Below, in pieces: positions 1 through 12,917 of a DNA stretch of 64,000 bases (positions are counted from its first letter, which is position 1; each line of letters begins with the position of its first letter). The notes beneath the pieces are model-generated. The model was not told the DNA's origin, searched no databases, and worked only from the letters and a program-made list of their open reading frames with translations. Source of the stretch: Callipepla californica brunnescens (lineage: Eukaryota; Chordata; Aves; Galliformes; Odontophoridae); contig JALIRH010000018.1 of NCBI GenBank assembly GCA_023055505.1, positions 9,478,646 through 9,542,645 on the forward strand. The letters are read 5' to 3'. The translations under genes were made by a program, and so were the position numbers.

Positions 1-299
1 TACTCTTTCTGGCTGTACTTTCAGAAGGGCTTCCAGCTAACTTCATTCCCAAATATTTGCTCTTTTTCTCACTCCTCTTTTTCAGCTCTCTGTTACGTTT
101 CTTCCCATGAGCCTGCATCCAGCCTAGGCTCACCAGGATCACTTCTCATCCATTGCTGGTCTACCAGATCTCATGCCTCTGCTGAACTTTCTGTCCCTGA
201 TCAAACTATAGCAGTTGCTTCATTTTAATTATTTCTCCATGTGAGGAAGTGGGTACTCACAGGGAAAGGAACTGAGGATGCAAGGGAAGCAGAGCAAAC

Positions 300-575
300 C
301 CTATACTATTAAATGGGGAACATTACCTTGCCATTGTATGGGAACTGTTGAATCACAGCCTGAGCCACTGATTGATCACCTGAGGTGAGCACTGAGTCAG
401 CTGTAGGAGCACAGGTGAAGGCAATGTACTGTGTGATTGGAAGGGGTGGAGTCTGGCTCCACCTCTCCCAGACCCCATTTAAGGGCTGACCACCACTGGG
501 GAAGGATCTCTTGGTGGAGATCCCTCCCTTGTGGAGTTATTGGTGAACCTTGACCATCTGCAAAAGGTGAGCCTC
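300..575 (+). other. Hairpin-rich, promoter-like or LTR-like stretch, unidentified
   Basis: This is a more GC-rich island in AT-rich intron. It has two perfect 7-bp-stem hairpins: GGTGGAG at 445-451 pairs with CTCCACC at 457-463, and GGATCTC at 504-510 pairs with GAGATCC at 517-523. Between them is a TATA-like ATTTAAGG (about 478-485). Shortly after comes CAAAAGGTGAGCC (about 560-572), a good splice-donor match. This is the order seen in a solo LTR or an alternative first exon, but I do not recognise the family and see no LTR boundaries. The function is inference only. Confidence 0.3.
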
Positions 576-612
576 TATTTATTTACCATTCAGTTGATGC
601 AAATTTTAGCCC

Positions 613-634
613 TTTTTTTTTTTTTTTTTTTTTT
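613..634. repeat. Poly(T) tract
   Basis: Uninterrupted run of 22 T. It may be the poly(A) tail of a minus-strand insert or simple slippage. No retroelement body could be recognised next to it. Confidence 0.9.
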
Positions 635-1810
635 AATAGCGAAACTGCTTGTTAAGCTTACTGTAGGGAGGCATTGTTAAGTTCACAGATTTATGATTTC
701 GGGCATTGCCACTATGATTGCAGAATCTGACTTCTTGTGGAATAGACTGCAAATTTTTAAATACTAATTCTATTATTTCGCCTAAAACCCACTATCAAGC
801 AGAAAGTTACCCATTAATGTATCTACGTTATCAGTATTCTTATTTTCAGTTGTCCATTTCCTGGGTTGCGTTCCAGAGAATGTGAGCCTAATGGTTATGA
901 TGACGTGACTGTATCTTAATGGGAACACTGCTGGCAAAACATCCTAATTAAGAGGGCATGCACTGAGCTGAAGAAAAAAGATTTTAAGTGATGATCAGCC
1001 TGGTGTGAAATTATAAACTCCACTGTTGGTATCAAAATATCTAATTACAGTTTGGATCCAGAATAGCATTTGAAAATCTGTGGGACTGATCTGCAAAAGC
1101 TTTTTGCAAGACCTTTGGGAAAAAATGAAGAACAAGCAATTTTTAGCTTGCATTTTTATTTAATTAGTGCATTATTTAAATGTGAGGTATTATATAGTAT
1201 TTCATTTCTTTTTCTTTTATCTTTTCTTTAATTGTCATAAGTAGAAGATGTGTACTGTATGCCCCTGAAAGATTTAAGTATTTCACTTCACCTCAGTGTC
1301 GCTTTTGACAGTGGAAAAAAACCCAAAACACTAAGAACAGAACAATTTAATTGAAAAGAGAATAACAGGTTAGCCCAGTCTATTTAGGGAAAATTGAGGT
1401 ACAGGAACAAAACTTATATAAGAATTTGCAAGTCATTTAGATGATGCTCTTCACTCATTTCTAACTCTGACTACTGAGTTCTCTTGATTTAATCTGTCCT
1501 TGTCTGTGAAGCAATCTACATGTTTTAAGACTGTTTCTTCCTTTTGCCCTACAGCCTTCATACTGAGCAAGCAAACTTAAAAAGCAGAGTTTAATCTGTT
1601 CTCTCAATTGATGAGTTTTTAAATTAAAGCTCTTTGAAAGTTTTGCGCCCATCAGTACCACCCAGGAGAACTAGATGACAATTGTTTGGCACCACTTGCT
1701 GACTGATCAAGTCTTGAAAAGAGAGACAACTTTTCCACCCTTACTTAGAGTTCCCAAACAGAGGGAAAACAAATAAACAAGTAAACAGAAAGAAAACATT
1801 TACTATTTTG

Positions 1811-1850
1811 GAATCATAGAATGGAGTGGACTGGAAGGGATCCCACAGTC
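1811..1850 (-). mobile_element. Possible CR1 LINE 3' tail fragment
   Basis: The sequence reads as the reverse complement of a CR1 3' end: an ATCATAGAATGG-type start followed by CTGGAAGGGATCCCA. Similarity fades after about 40 bp, so this is either a short relic or a coincidence. Confidence 0.4.
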
Positions 1851-2427
1851 TCTCTTGGCAATCCATGCCAGCGTTAGACTGGTGACAAAGAGCCACTCGG
1901 TCAACCATGTGGTCAACTTTTGTCCAGAAGGATCCCCATGGCCTGTTTTACAGGCTTCAGGGTGAACAGCTCTTTTATTGAATGCAGTGTTTCCTTAAAG
2001 AAAATCTCTCTGTTGTGGTGTCAGATGCCGTGCTTTTATGGTGATTTCTTTTATTCACATTTGATTTCAGTGCTAGTTGTTTGACCCTGAGCCTCAGAAG
2101 CTGTAAAAAATGCATTTGTACCTAAGCCATCTCTGATGATACCTGCAGACTTCTCTACAAAATGAAACAAACCAGGCTTCTATTCAGTTTGAAAAGTATC
2201 CAGCTGCTAAAGTCAAGTACTGGAGATATACTGCAGTGCATGTTTCTTAAAGGGGTTCTTCAGCCTTCAAGATCTGGACAAACCCAACAGGAATTACCTG
2301 TCTTTTCAGACATGCCATTTCAAACTAACATTGAACAGCAGGAAAGCAGTTCTTCATAAAATGCCTCTAGGTGCTAGTTTTAGAAGCATGAATTGGGTAT
2401 GTTTATGCAGTAAATCTTCATTTTGAT

Positions 2428-2454
2428 CACACACACACACACACACATATATAT
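2428..2454. repeat. (CA)n(TA)n microsatellite
   Basis: Ten CA units (2428-2447) run directly into TA units. Likely polymorphic in length. Confidence 0.95.
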
Positions 2455-2975
2455 GAACTGTGAAGAGGGCAATGTAATTCTGTTATGCTAAACTTAGGTG
2501 TCTTTGATTTATTGCTTCTGTTGTTCTTAGTGGTCATGCATATATTGTTTCAAGCAAAAGCTTGGTATCAAACTTACCTGTACTACTCTGAACAAAAAAT
2601 TAATATCTTGAGTTCTCAGATTACTTGTCAGTGCAAGCTTGCTTTATTGGCATATAGTGTCTGCTCCAATAGGGATAAGGAATCTCATTCAAAGACCGCA
2701 GGCTCAGTAGAAGAACTAGTATGGTTTTCAGTGGGTTTTGGATTAAAAGCATCTATTTGTAGCAAAACTGAATAATCTATAAATAAATAAATTCATAATG
2801 TTTCTCTTTAGAAATTATAATAGAAAACAGTAATTGTTTTGTAAGAAAACTACTTTTATTATTATATTTAATTACTTTAAAGACTAAGAGCGTTTTTTAG
2901 ATTTCAGGTATTTGGTCTTTCATTGTTTTTATTGAAGTCATGTGGTTACTATGGAAACAAATACATTGTGGTGAG

Positions 2976-3148
2976 GCAGTAGCACAGGCTGCCCAGGGAG
3001 GTGGTGGAGTCACTGTCCCTGGGCATGTTCAAGAAACATTTAAGCACTGAGAGATAATGGTTACTGGGCATGGTAGGGATGGGTTGGCAATTGGACAAGG
3101 TGATCTTTAGAGGTTTTTTTCAACATTATCCATTTTATGATTCTATTA
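2976..3148 (+). mobile_element. CR1 LINE 3' end, 5'-truncated
   Basis: This matches the CR1 3' coding end and UTR in the forward direction: a GCACAGGCTGCCCAGGGAGG box, GTGGTGGAGTCACTGTCCCTGG, then GGATGGGTTGGCAATTGGAC, a GATCTTTAGAGG box and the ending TTTTATGATTCTATT. CR1 elements insert by target-primed reverse transcription and are usually cut short at the 5' end, as here. It is diverged and non-functional. It has the same orientation as MID1. Confidence 0.85.
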
Positions 3149-6100
3149 TTTCTCTTATGTTAGTTTCAAGAACAAATATATTATTATGGAAGCAAAAAAA
3201 TCACTGAGACATTGAAATATAAGGTATAAAAATATCCTTATTAGTTAACAAATTGAGAGGAAAAACTACTTTTAAACTGTAAGTATGTGGAATAGGAAGA
3301 GTTCTGGCAGAAACAAATGTTAAAAGAAAAGCAAGTTAATGGAGCTGTCATTTCAATATTCAATAATATTCTTTAAGAATAAGCAATTTTCCCGAATATA
3401 ATTCCCATATCCTGCACAAACAGCTAGAACAAAGTGAAAGGCTTCCTAACATCAACTTGCTTTCCTGTCACAATGTAACTATAAAATGTATACACTAAGA
3501 GAAACAGTTGATCAATTGGGAAAGCAGATCTGCTTTTGACAGTTAAGCGAGCAATGTGTGGTGTAGTCCAGTCCTCCTGGCACCTCTCTGGTTATTTGCA
3601 TAATTATTTTCTTGGCCATCTCACGGAATTGCATGTTTGTGCACAGAGCAAACAGGCATTTGTGCAGAAAAGAGGAGTCAAAGCCTCTCAGGCTGGGAAA
3701 GTCCAATGCCCTGAGGTCTGACAAGTGTTGCTAGGGTTTGCTTTCCATACTGCAGAAAAATGAAGGCGTGGACCAGGTCAGTAGGAAGTAGTTAGATGCT
3801 GTTTCTCTTTCCCATTCACAGCTCACTTTTAATTGTTACATGCCCTTACAGTGTTCAAAAAGAGGATTGAGATACACAGTTGAAATAAAATTGGGGATAT
3901 CATACCAAAATACAGCCACAGAGTCCAGAATAATACAGTAGTACAGTACGACCTGATTTCACTCTTGGATTTGCTAAAATGCACCCATATCTGTGCACGC
4001 AAGAAGACAGTAATTAAATTCAAGTTATGCTTTGATTACAGAAACAGCTCTTTAATTAATAAAAATACTTAACTAGCCTTTAATTTCCTTCATTAGATAT
4101 TTTCATGATGTGTTTTATAAATTACTGAATGTATGAAATCAGGCTCAGCCCTAAATTAGTGTTGTGAGACTTCAAAATGCTAGTTCTAACCATGTATAAA
4201 ACACCAGAAAAGACTATAATCACCTCCCACATTTGTGTTTTGCACATGACGTTTTTTGCATATCACAGGTCACGTAAGAGTGCCTATGTCAGTGTGTGCT
4301 AGTTTGTGTGTGTTTTATGTAGCTAAAGAGAAAGTGCTGCTTGCAGAGACTGTAGTCCTGACTGTTCAATAACACAAACATGAATAAATACACTGTGTGA
4401 ATCAAGTCCATGTCTTTTCTCTCAAGAAAACTTTGTCTGAGATAAAAATCTAAATTAGTTAATTAGAGACCCAAAATAAATACATCCGTAGGCTTTAAAA
4501 TATTCTTATCTTCCCTAAGTACTATGAAAAGCATACTTACATCGTCAGCCTTGGCTTGTATTGGCAGTGGAGAGGGTTTGTTACCTTGATAGTAGGGAAA
4601 ACTTCAAAGACTGTGATAAATCAAATGAATAATTTGTCTGGAGGAAGTCTGCATGAATTGGTCACATTATCTAAATGTGTCAAATGAAATGTTAAGATCT
4701 CTCCCTTTCTTTCTCCAGGAATAATTGGATTTGCACATCTCTCTAAGTTTCTAGTCTTTTCAGCAAAATGCAAGGACACATATTTTTCACTGCCTGAATG
4801 CCTGTTGTGATAAATGGTTACAGAAGAGTGACCAAAGCTATATGGGAGGATTCAGGCAGGCTGGCTCTCCATTTTGCAACTGTTAGCCCACCTGATGTGA
4901 AAATGATGAGCGAGCCATATAAGACCAGCTCAGTTCTGCATCCCTAGTTTAGATATGCTGGACTGAGTAAGATGAAAGAATCCAAGATCCTTTGTAAATT
5001 TTTCAAAGGTGAGTTAAAAGGCTTCATTAGTCACATACAATTTCCTCTGGAGGAATGTCGTTTTGGAATTTGGCATTTTGGAGGAAGAAGAGAGACCACA
5101 GAAAAATGGCTCTTTAAAATTATCTTGATTTTTCTTAACTTTCTAAGGTTTTAAAGAAGTTTTGGGTTATAAGTATATGCTCTTCTAGAAGAGGAGCCAT
5201 GGAGTTAGATGTTTTATTCTCTGTTATTTGTAAATATTTTGTTCTTAATTGAGCATTTATGGATTTATAGGAAACATATAGCTTTGGATTTCTATGCATT
5301 AAACATTTCTGATGCCAAATTTATGTTCGTAAATTTGAATATTTAATGTTTGAACCAAGGCCAAAGACAAAGCATGTTTTCCTTAATTTATTAGTAGAAT
5401 GTTCATAGTCTGTAGCTATTAGCACATGTGGTCATATTATAAATTTGTGTAACTCTTTCATGAGGGGAACATGTAGTTATTCCCTGAGGGTTCTAGCTTT
5501 CAGCAATAACCTGAAATGTGAAGAAAACAAAGGAAAATTGCAATTCAGAAGCTGCAGAGTAAAATAACACGTTACAAATGGGAACAGTGATAGAAGAGTC
5601 TGTGTTTACACAGTATGAGCATGAATTCGTACAGGTGCTCACATTTTGGCTTCTATTCATACTCTTTAGTAAAAGCATTCTTTGATTTTATATGATGTGA
5701 CCTAGCTTCTTGACAAACCACAGCAGAGTTTTTATTTCTAGTGCAATGTTTTAGATGTCTTAAGTGACCAGAGCTGTGTGATACTATCAGGAAAGTATTG
5801 TCACAATCCACCGTTTCCTACTGAGAGAGAGTTTTACACTGTATATACTTTAAAACTGTATGTAAATTGAAGAAAAAAGTAGAAAATAATATTTGGAGTG
5901 AAATGACACGACCTCAAGTGTTGACAAAGTAGAACTGGCTTCAGTTATGTTAATGGTTTGGCATACAACAAGTGATTTATTATCATAAGACCGTAGTAAA
6001 AATAAACTATGGAAGTTATGGTCCACAATCTTGCAATCATTTCTTCTTGAGCTAAAATACACTGCTTTGACATATTCTTTTGCAATTGTTCATGCTAGAA

Positions 6101-6230
6101 TAAGCAATTCATTTGTTCATACTAATTGATTAGTTCATATTAGACAAATGAAACACATCTGTTACTATCTGTGATGTTGAATAATGGTGCAAATCTGCAC
6201 CTCCTTGTAGGACATTTGCTTTTGGCTTGC

Positions 6231-6250
6231 TTTTTTTTTTTTTTTTTTTT
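6231..6250. repeat. Poly(T) tract
   Basis: Run of 20 T, about 150 bp before the mariner-like element. No attached element seen. Confidence 0.9.
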
Positions 6251-6394
6251 AATCATTAAGTATATGTTGCCACGGGCTGTTAAATAGAGGTCTGTATTTG
6301 AATTATTGGCCCCTCAAATAGTAATTGAGTTAACACTGAATTGGTAATTGCATTTTAATTTGTGTGAATGTGTAGTCCAATAGAGACTGAAAAA

Positions 6395-6955
6395 TACCTT
6401 AGGACTGAAAGGAGAAAAATTACAAAAGTAATACCTCCTATTTTGTTATGTTGGCCCATGGCATCAGAGGCAGATGTTGGTGGTATGGCAGTAGAGGTTG
6501 AACCTCCCTGACAATATCTCATTACATATTTTTGCCATGTGACAAACGGCAGCAGAGGGGCAAAATGACAAAAATGGTGCCTGATGTGGGAATGTGTATG
6601 AAGCAAAGGTGTGGAATTGTATTCCTCCATGAGTGAAAAGTGGTACCTTTTGACACTTGGTGAATGTTTCTGGAGACCAGACAGTAGATGTGAGCACAGT
6701 GAGGTGGTGGGTGTTGCATTTCAGCACCAGTGGTGTCAGTGACAGTGGGTCGCCTCTGCTAGTGCAGATTGTTACTAGCATGGCATGCAGGTTCTAGTTC
6801 ATCACTGGCAAAAATAGCTAATGGTGGTGACTATGCTGAAAAATAGTGTTTTGTAGATGGGAATTTGCTCTATGAAGTACTGTTATTGTACTCATTGTAT
6901 CTGTTGTGGTTTCTGTGGAAATAAACAAGAGGTATTTGTTTCAGAATGACCTATG
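6395..6955. mobile_element. Mariner-like non-autonomous DNA transposon (Galluhop/Mariner1_GG-like)
   Basis: The two ends are inverted copies: AAAAGTAATACCTCCTATTTT near 6424-6444 and, reversed, AATAAACAAGAGGTATTTG near 6919-6938. These resemble mariner ends (a GTAATGCCTCCTATTT-type terminal repeat). The body agrees with a chicken repeat as I remember it, including the stretch with GATGGGAATTTGCTCTATGA near 6856 and the GGCCCATGGCATCAGAGGCA box near 6453. At about 550 bp it is far shorter than a 1.2-1.3 kb autonomous mariner, and I see no transposase frame with a catalytic triad. The superfamily call is fairly safe; the exact family name is from memory. Confidence 0.6.
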
Positions 6956-9900
6956 TAGTCAGAATTCTAGTATACTGAGTAGGAAATAGAACAAATGAAA
7001 AAACACAGTGAGGTGTACACCTTTGTTTAGATCCAGCTCTAACTGTGGGTGGCAAAGTGAAGAGCGTGTGCTAGAATGAGCATTGAACTGGAAGGATGCC
7101 AACACTTTAATTGCAAATAACGTATTGCAGCTGGGGCTTATTCCATGAAATGGTAAAGACCAAACCACTGACAAACTCAGTGGCACAAAACTAGAGTGCA
7201 GCAGAATGGAAGAAGTAGCTAATGGTATAAGAAAATAACTTGACAAAATCCTGGATCATTTTTTAAGCAGAAAAAGTACAGTAAAACATAATGGTGTATG
7301 GTGCTTTGCTTAGTATGAGCCACCCTAACTCACCCTCAGCCAGAAGGAGAGGTCTTTTCTGGTTGATAGTTGGTTGGCAGTTGCCTGATTTACTATGCCA
7401 TTGGACAGTTAAAGGGATTTTGATTCTCCAAAAGTGGTGCTGTGCTTTGGCTTCACTTAGGCTTAACAGTAATGTCAATATGGCTGGAAGCTGGAACAAC
7501 AGCTGGGAATATGTTTTGTGCAAATATATGCTGGCTTCTTCACTAGAGGCACTGCACAGATTATCTCATTTCTTGAATAAATGTCTTCTGGTAATCTGTT
7601 CAGCACACTTCACCCATAGTAGACAAAGCCAGGGTGTGCCAGCAGGCATGGCATCCTTTCTGGCCATGCTAAGAGGCAGAGTTACAGCCTTATTCATTGA
7701 GAAGCATAAAAGCAGAAGAGCTAAACTAGGTTTAGGACAGCTCCATGGGTCTTCTACCCTAACTACAAACCAGAACACCTTATTAACCTTGTCTACTACT
7801 TGTCCATCTGGCTTTTCTAACCTGCTAGTTTGACGTAATGCTGAATTGCTTTTTATACATGCTTGGTTAGATCAGATGGAATTTTTCAACTGCAAAATTC
7901 AGTAATATTTACTGACTTATTAAAAACAGACTTTCTTTTCATAATATAACCTCTTGAATAAAATACAAACTTTCACAAACTGTTTAGGCAAACATCTGTA
8001 GAAGCTAGGACTTTAATAGCACTGCATAAATTATGGTTCTTTAGATGAGTTTTTACTCTCTCTTCCTATAAACGTCTGTCATTAATTATGTGCAAAACTC
8101 AGAACTTCTGCTTTTGGAATGAATACTTCCCATATCTTGCTAGCTTGAGATTAGATTAGACATCTCATGAGCAGGAACTTGATTTCAAGTATATCCAGTG
8201 TCTTGGGAGTCTGCAAGCAGATGCAGTCTGGATGCTGAAGGAAATTTGTACAATGGTTCAAGTTCTCCTTAACCCTTTTCATTACACAAGATTACCCAAA
8301 AGGGGAAAGTGTGAGCTATAGAACCACCTGGCCCTCCTTAGTGTACTAAGTGTTTAATGACACACTTTAAATTCAGTGTACCTGGCATTTGCTGTGCTCT
8401 TTCAACATTTCAACTTCCAGTTTGAATATTACATTGAAGAAAAAATATCAGTGGAATTGGGCCTCACACCTATCTATAGTTTTGCACACCCTAAATATCT
8501 CACATATCAGCCCAAGACTGTTGTAGTTTTCAAATTCATTCAAATGTTTACATTTCTCTGTCCTGATTATTATTCTAGTTCTTTCATTACTGATTCATTA
8601 GACATAGGACTGAACTAACCTCCCAAGATCCCCGCCAAGACAACATTTGTGTATCTCAGAATGTTTTGATTGAAATAGGAATCTATTTAAAAAAAAGTTA
8701 TTTGTCATAAAGTCAGTTTTGTCACTGTATAATGGGTCAAAACAAGTTTGAATGCCCTGAGAAGACGTTATTCCCTTCCCATTTTATTTTTATGTCAGTT
8801 TCACATATCTAATCAGTGTCAGTGCTCTTGGCCTTTGCCCCTTACAATCGTGCTCCATACTGCAGCTATATATCATGAATATATATTGTTTCTTTCCAAA
8901 ACCTACTATAGTACATCACGGAAAAACTTTTGCTATAACGTGCTATATATGGCTCTCATCCTGTCTTTTTCTCCAGCGACCACAGCTGTGAAATTTCTTT
9001 TATGCTCTGTGGAAGAGAAAAGCAGAGAAGGAAGACTAAGGAGTATTGCAGCATAGCAACTCATGAAGCAAATTAGTGTGGCATTACCCCTAGCTGAAAC
9101 TAAGGCCTGAACTGTGGCTGCAAATGGCAAGCATTCATGGTATATTGAGGGTGTGACTTTGCAGAGATGTGATAGAACAACTGGAGGTTTTCCCTAAAAT
9201 GCTGTCTTCTTGGTTAATAAGAATTTGGTGAGTTCAAGAATCTGAAATGCTTCGATTTCATTTACTTTCCCGAAGTTCTGTTTTAAGGATAAGTTAACAA
9301 AGTAATAAGCAGCATTCCTATGATATATGAAAAAAAAAAACAACCCACCCTAATTTAATGTAATTTAAGCCATAGTGGCTTCAAATGCAGCTCTTTTTAT
9401 TGCTCTTTTAATAAAAATAGTTTTAGTCAATTAATTAAGAGTGCAGTATCTCAGGGGTCTTTCCTTGTGATGTGCTGTAATCACTTGAGGTAAAAAGAAT
9501 AGTCCCCAGGAGTGTATCAACATCATAGCTGCTATTTCTTTTCACTTTGACAACTGTACTCTACATTTCTAACTCTGCACATTTGAGACTTGAGGTCGGT
9601 CATTGCTATTAACTGCAAATGTTACCATTTCCTATCTGAAGAAATACAGAGTCAAGCATGTATGTCCTACGGAAGAGCAAGCATCTGTTTCAGAATAAGT
9701 ACAGAGAATAAAAATTAGCTTAAGTTTTTCCATGTGCACCTGGCATGTCCATTTAAATAAAGAACACCGAAGGAAACATTAAACTCCCATATACCCTAAA
9801 CCTGGTTCAAAATCATGCATAATATTCTGGCAGTTCTTCTGGAATTGATTGGCAACTTTTTTAATAGATTAGACGCAACTCCTGGAGGCAACAGGCCTGG

Positions 9901-10315
9901 TTCATAGAGTATGTCACCACAACTAGGTAGAAACGTAACTGGAGCACATGCAAGGATAACTTCATTGAGTTAGGAGAAAAACAGAGTGAAGATGTGGTTA
10001 CATGGACTTTGTTAGCAGCTGGGTATGTATTTACAATCTATAGGGAGTATGCATATCCTAAAGACTGATCTACCATGTCAACACTGCTCTGGTTCCTCTG
10101 CTAATTTGACTAAAATGCTATTTGATCACGCTTCTGCTTTGCAGTGTTTTATACTGATATTTCTCTTTTACTGCTGTGTAATTGTGTGGCTTTTGGTCAC
10201 AGCAACCAAGTAGGTAAATATATGACCTCTGTTTCAGTTTGATCATTTGTAAAGGAATGGTGGAAAGGTGACTGTGGTTCTTGCAATACCAATATAACTA
10301 CTATATCTAGTTTCC

Positions 10316-10411
10316 AGTATTGGAAGGGACCTCAAAGACCATTCAGTTGCAACTTCCTGCTGTTGGCAGGGCTGCCAACCACCAGATCAGGCTACTCAGG
10401 GCCCCATCCGA
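10316..10411 (-). mobile_element. CR1 LINE 3' UTR fragment
   Basis: Reverse complement of a CR1 3' end: TTGGAAGGGACCTCAAAGACC, then a CCATTCAGTTGCAAC box, CTGTTGGCAGGGCTGCCAAC and CAGGGCCCCATCC. It is truncated to about 95 bp and diverged. Opposite orientation to MID1. Confidence 0.8.
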
Positions 10412-10967
10412 CATTCCTTTATTCGAGTCACAAGCTGCAAACTGTTGACAAAGGTTTTTACCAAAAGGCTTTGATCATGACATTTTTGATGTAAATAGTG
10501 CTGTTGTTGCAAAGGACTGTTCCTGCACTTGTGTAGTAGCATATGCTGAGTCTCAGAGGAACAATTCTCGAAGCACTCCAGTGAAGAAAGAAAATTCATA
10601 AAGGTGAAGAAATCTCTTAAGTGGAGAATGCTAATGAGTACTTATATGTAGTAATAACAGGAAAATCTCATTGTAGCTGATAGCTGTAGCTTTCAGTTTG
10701 TCTGTCTTTGAACAGGAGTTTTCTATGGAAAATGCCACTGAGAAGTTCTCAGGGATGTTGTTGCTCTCTCTGCTGTCACATAAGGCAGGAGTACACAACT
10801 CAGCATTTTTATTCTTTAGAAGCTTACATTAATTTATTTTGACAGCATTTTCAATTCATGTAGTAGCTTAGGACTAGCTGTGTGTGCTACCTTCCTATTT
10901 TAGACAAGCAATGCCTTGCGTGAGACTGCTAATTTGGCAAAGGGCATGGGTTCACATTTGGTTTTCA

Positions 10968-11075
10968 TAGGCTGATAGATTTAAAGGCCAGAAGAGACCA
11001 TTACGATCATCTGGTCTGACCTCTCACTTCAATCAGGGCATGAACCTCACGCAATCATTACTGCAAAAAGACCAA
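10968..11075 (-). mobile_element. Old CR1 LINE 3' end (turtle/crocodile-type subfamily)
   Basis: The core, AAAGGCCAGAAGAGACCATT followed by ACGATCATCTGGTCTGACCTC, is the reverse complement of a CR1 subfamily tail that I know best from turtles and crocodilians (AGGTCAGAAGGGACCATTATGA-type). The following GAACCTCACGCAATCATTACTGC also fits that subfamily. It is clearly a different subfamily from the other CR1 pieces here and is heavily diverged, which suggests an old insertion. Confidence 0.7.
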
Positions 11076-11148
11076 TACTTCAGTGTGGGCTAGACAGCAG
11101 CTTAAAGAAGACAACCAGTTATGAGTTGCCTTCCTCTGTTTTGGTTTT

Positions 11149-11150
<2 letters not shown>

Positions 11151-11182
<32 letters not shown>
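11151..11182. repeat. Poly(T) tract
   Basis: Uninterrupted run of 32 T, the longest homopolymer seen in the window. Likely length-variable and prone to sequencing error. Confidence 0.9.
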
Positions 11183-11184
<2 letters not shown>

Positions 11185-11489
11185 ATGAATTTTTCCAACT
11201 TCAGATTCCATTCCCTGGATCATATAATTTTGTAGGCATGTAGAATCAAAATGAAACATCATCCTCAACTGTCCTTTTCAATTACATCTGTGATTCCATA
11301 TACTTGGATTTATCCCCAGATTATAGGAATATATATGTTGTACCATTGTCAGACCATGCTAAATGGACAGTAAGCATTTTCTCTACTTTCTACTGGTTAT
11401 TGTAAAAAAAACCAACTGCAAAGCGCACGTGGAGTTTCAAGATCTCAAGCTAGATCTGCATTAATAAGTCAGGGGGCATTCAGCCTGGC

Positions 11490-11506
11490 TTTTTTTTTTT
11501 TTTTTT
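11490..11506. repeat. Poly(T) tract
   Basis: Run of 17 T. Confidence 0.9.
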
Positions 11507-12917
11507 AGAGCAGTTTCCATCAACTGAGTTAACATGCTGGAAGTCTGTTTACAGAGTACATGTATAACTCTTGTCCTTATTCAAAAACATCCCCTAAATT
11601 TCTAAAATTTTTTAAAAGATAGGTAGCAAAGAAAATTGGAAAATGACAAAAGAGGACAAGCAGGTGTAAATATTTTATGAAATTATGATCCAGCTAGGAA
11701 TTTTCTAATAATGCTGTTGTAACTTGGTTACAAATCTCTTGCCTACCAAACTACAATGAAACAGAGTTCCAAACTTTCCTACACTAGGATCTAAGGAATG
11801 CATTTTTGTAAGTTAAACGTGTATGATAGTTATATTCCAGTTTTACAACTGGTAAATGCAAAGGACATCAGGAGACCCATCTGAAGCCTTAATAACATAT
11901 ATTCCTTAAAGTTTGTATTCACTGGGTAAATAACTTATTCTAGAATCTTTATCCAAGATTTAAAATAAAACCTACAGATAAATTTCTGTTTCAGTGAAAA
12001 ATACTTTTTGTATACTCATGGCCTTTGTACAAGAAACTTTCAAGCTTTTGAAATCACTACAATACTCCCTAAGTGCTTTGAGAACTCTTTTTTTTTATCA
12101 TAGTATGTATTTGTCCCAACATTTAGCATTTATTATGTCCAACAATTCATTTGAAATTAAATGCTGTCAGGAACATACAATTTTCATCTTCTTTTGTATC
12201 AGAACATGTACACAATGAATATATAGGCAATAAGAAGACACATAAATATGATTTCAAGATTACCAGCACATTTGGATCCCTTTAACAAACTGTTTTAAAG
12301 ACAAAGGTTATCTGATGCTGTAACTATATATGGTTGTTAGAATTTGTATGCGAGTCCCAGCTCTGCAAAGGGACGTCCAACAGCATGGCAAACATGCCTT
12401 TGCAATTAAATGACCATTCACAGTACAGCTAAGGAAATATAAGATACGGCTCAATCTGTTCTGTAAAGAATTGCTGTTTTTGTTACACTTTGTTTTTAAT
12501 GAGCTATAAAATAAATGCAATGTAGAAAGTATTTTTATAAACAGAGTTTGTGATAAGTGATAAGCAAGGTTGTGCTGGGAAGAAAATGCCGAAGTTAAAA
12601 ACACCTATCATGCTTCCCTGAAGGCTTACATACATAAAAGCATCTGAATTCTGTACTCTGTTTAATGCGACAGGACTGGCTGCTCATCCAGTGTTTACAG
12701 CATCAGCCCTGGTAAATGCCAAAGTATTTGTGCTTCAGCAGTGAAATAATGCCAGCTTCATTTGCTTATAGCTAAATACAAGAAGACTGTTTGGCTGTGT
12801 AGAGGGAGGACAAAGTAAAGAGTGTTTTGGAACAGTATGAAATAGTCAAGAACAGTGCCAGAAAACATGCATGCTCATTTGAAATATGTGCATGGGGATG
12901 ATGGGGATAGAGGAGGA

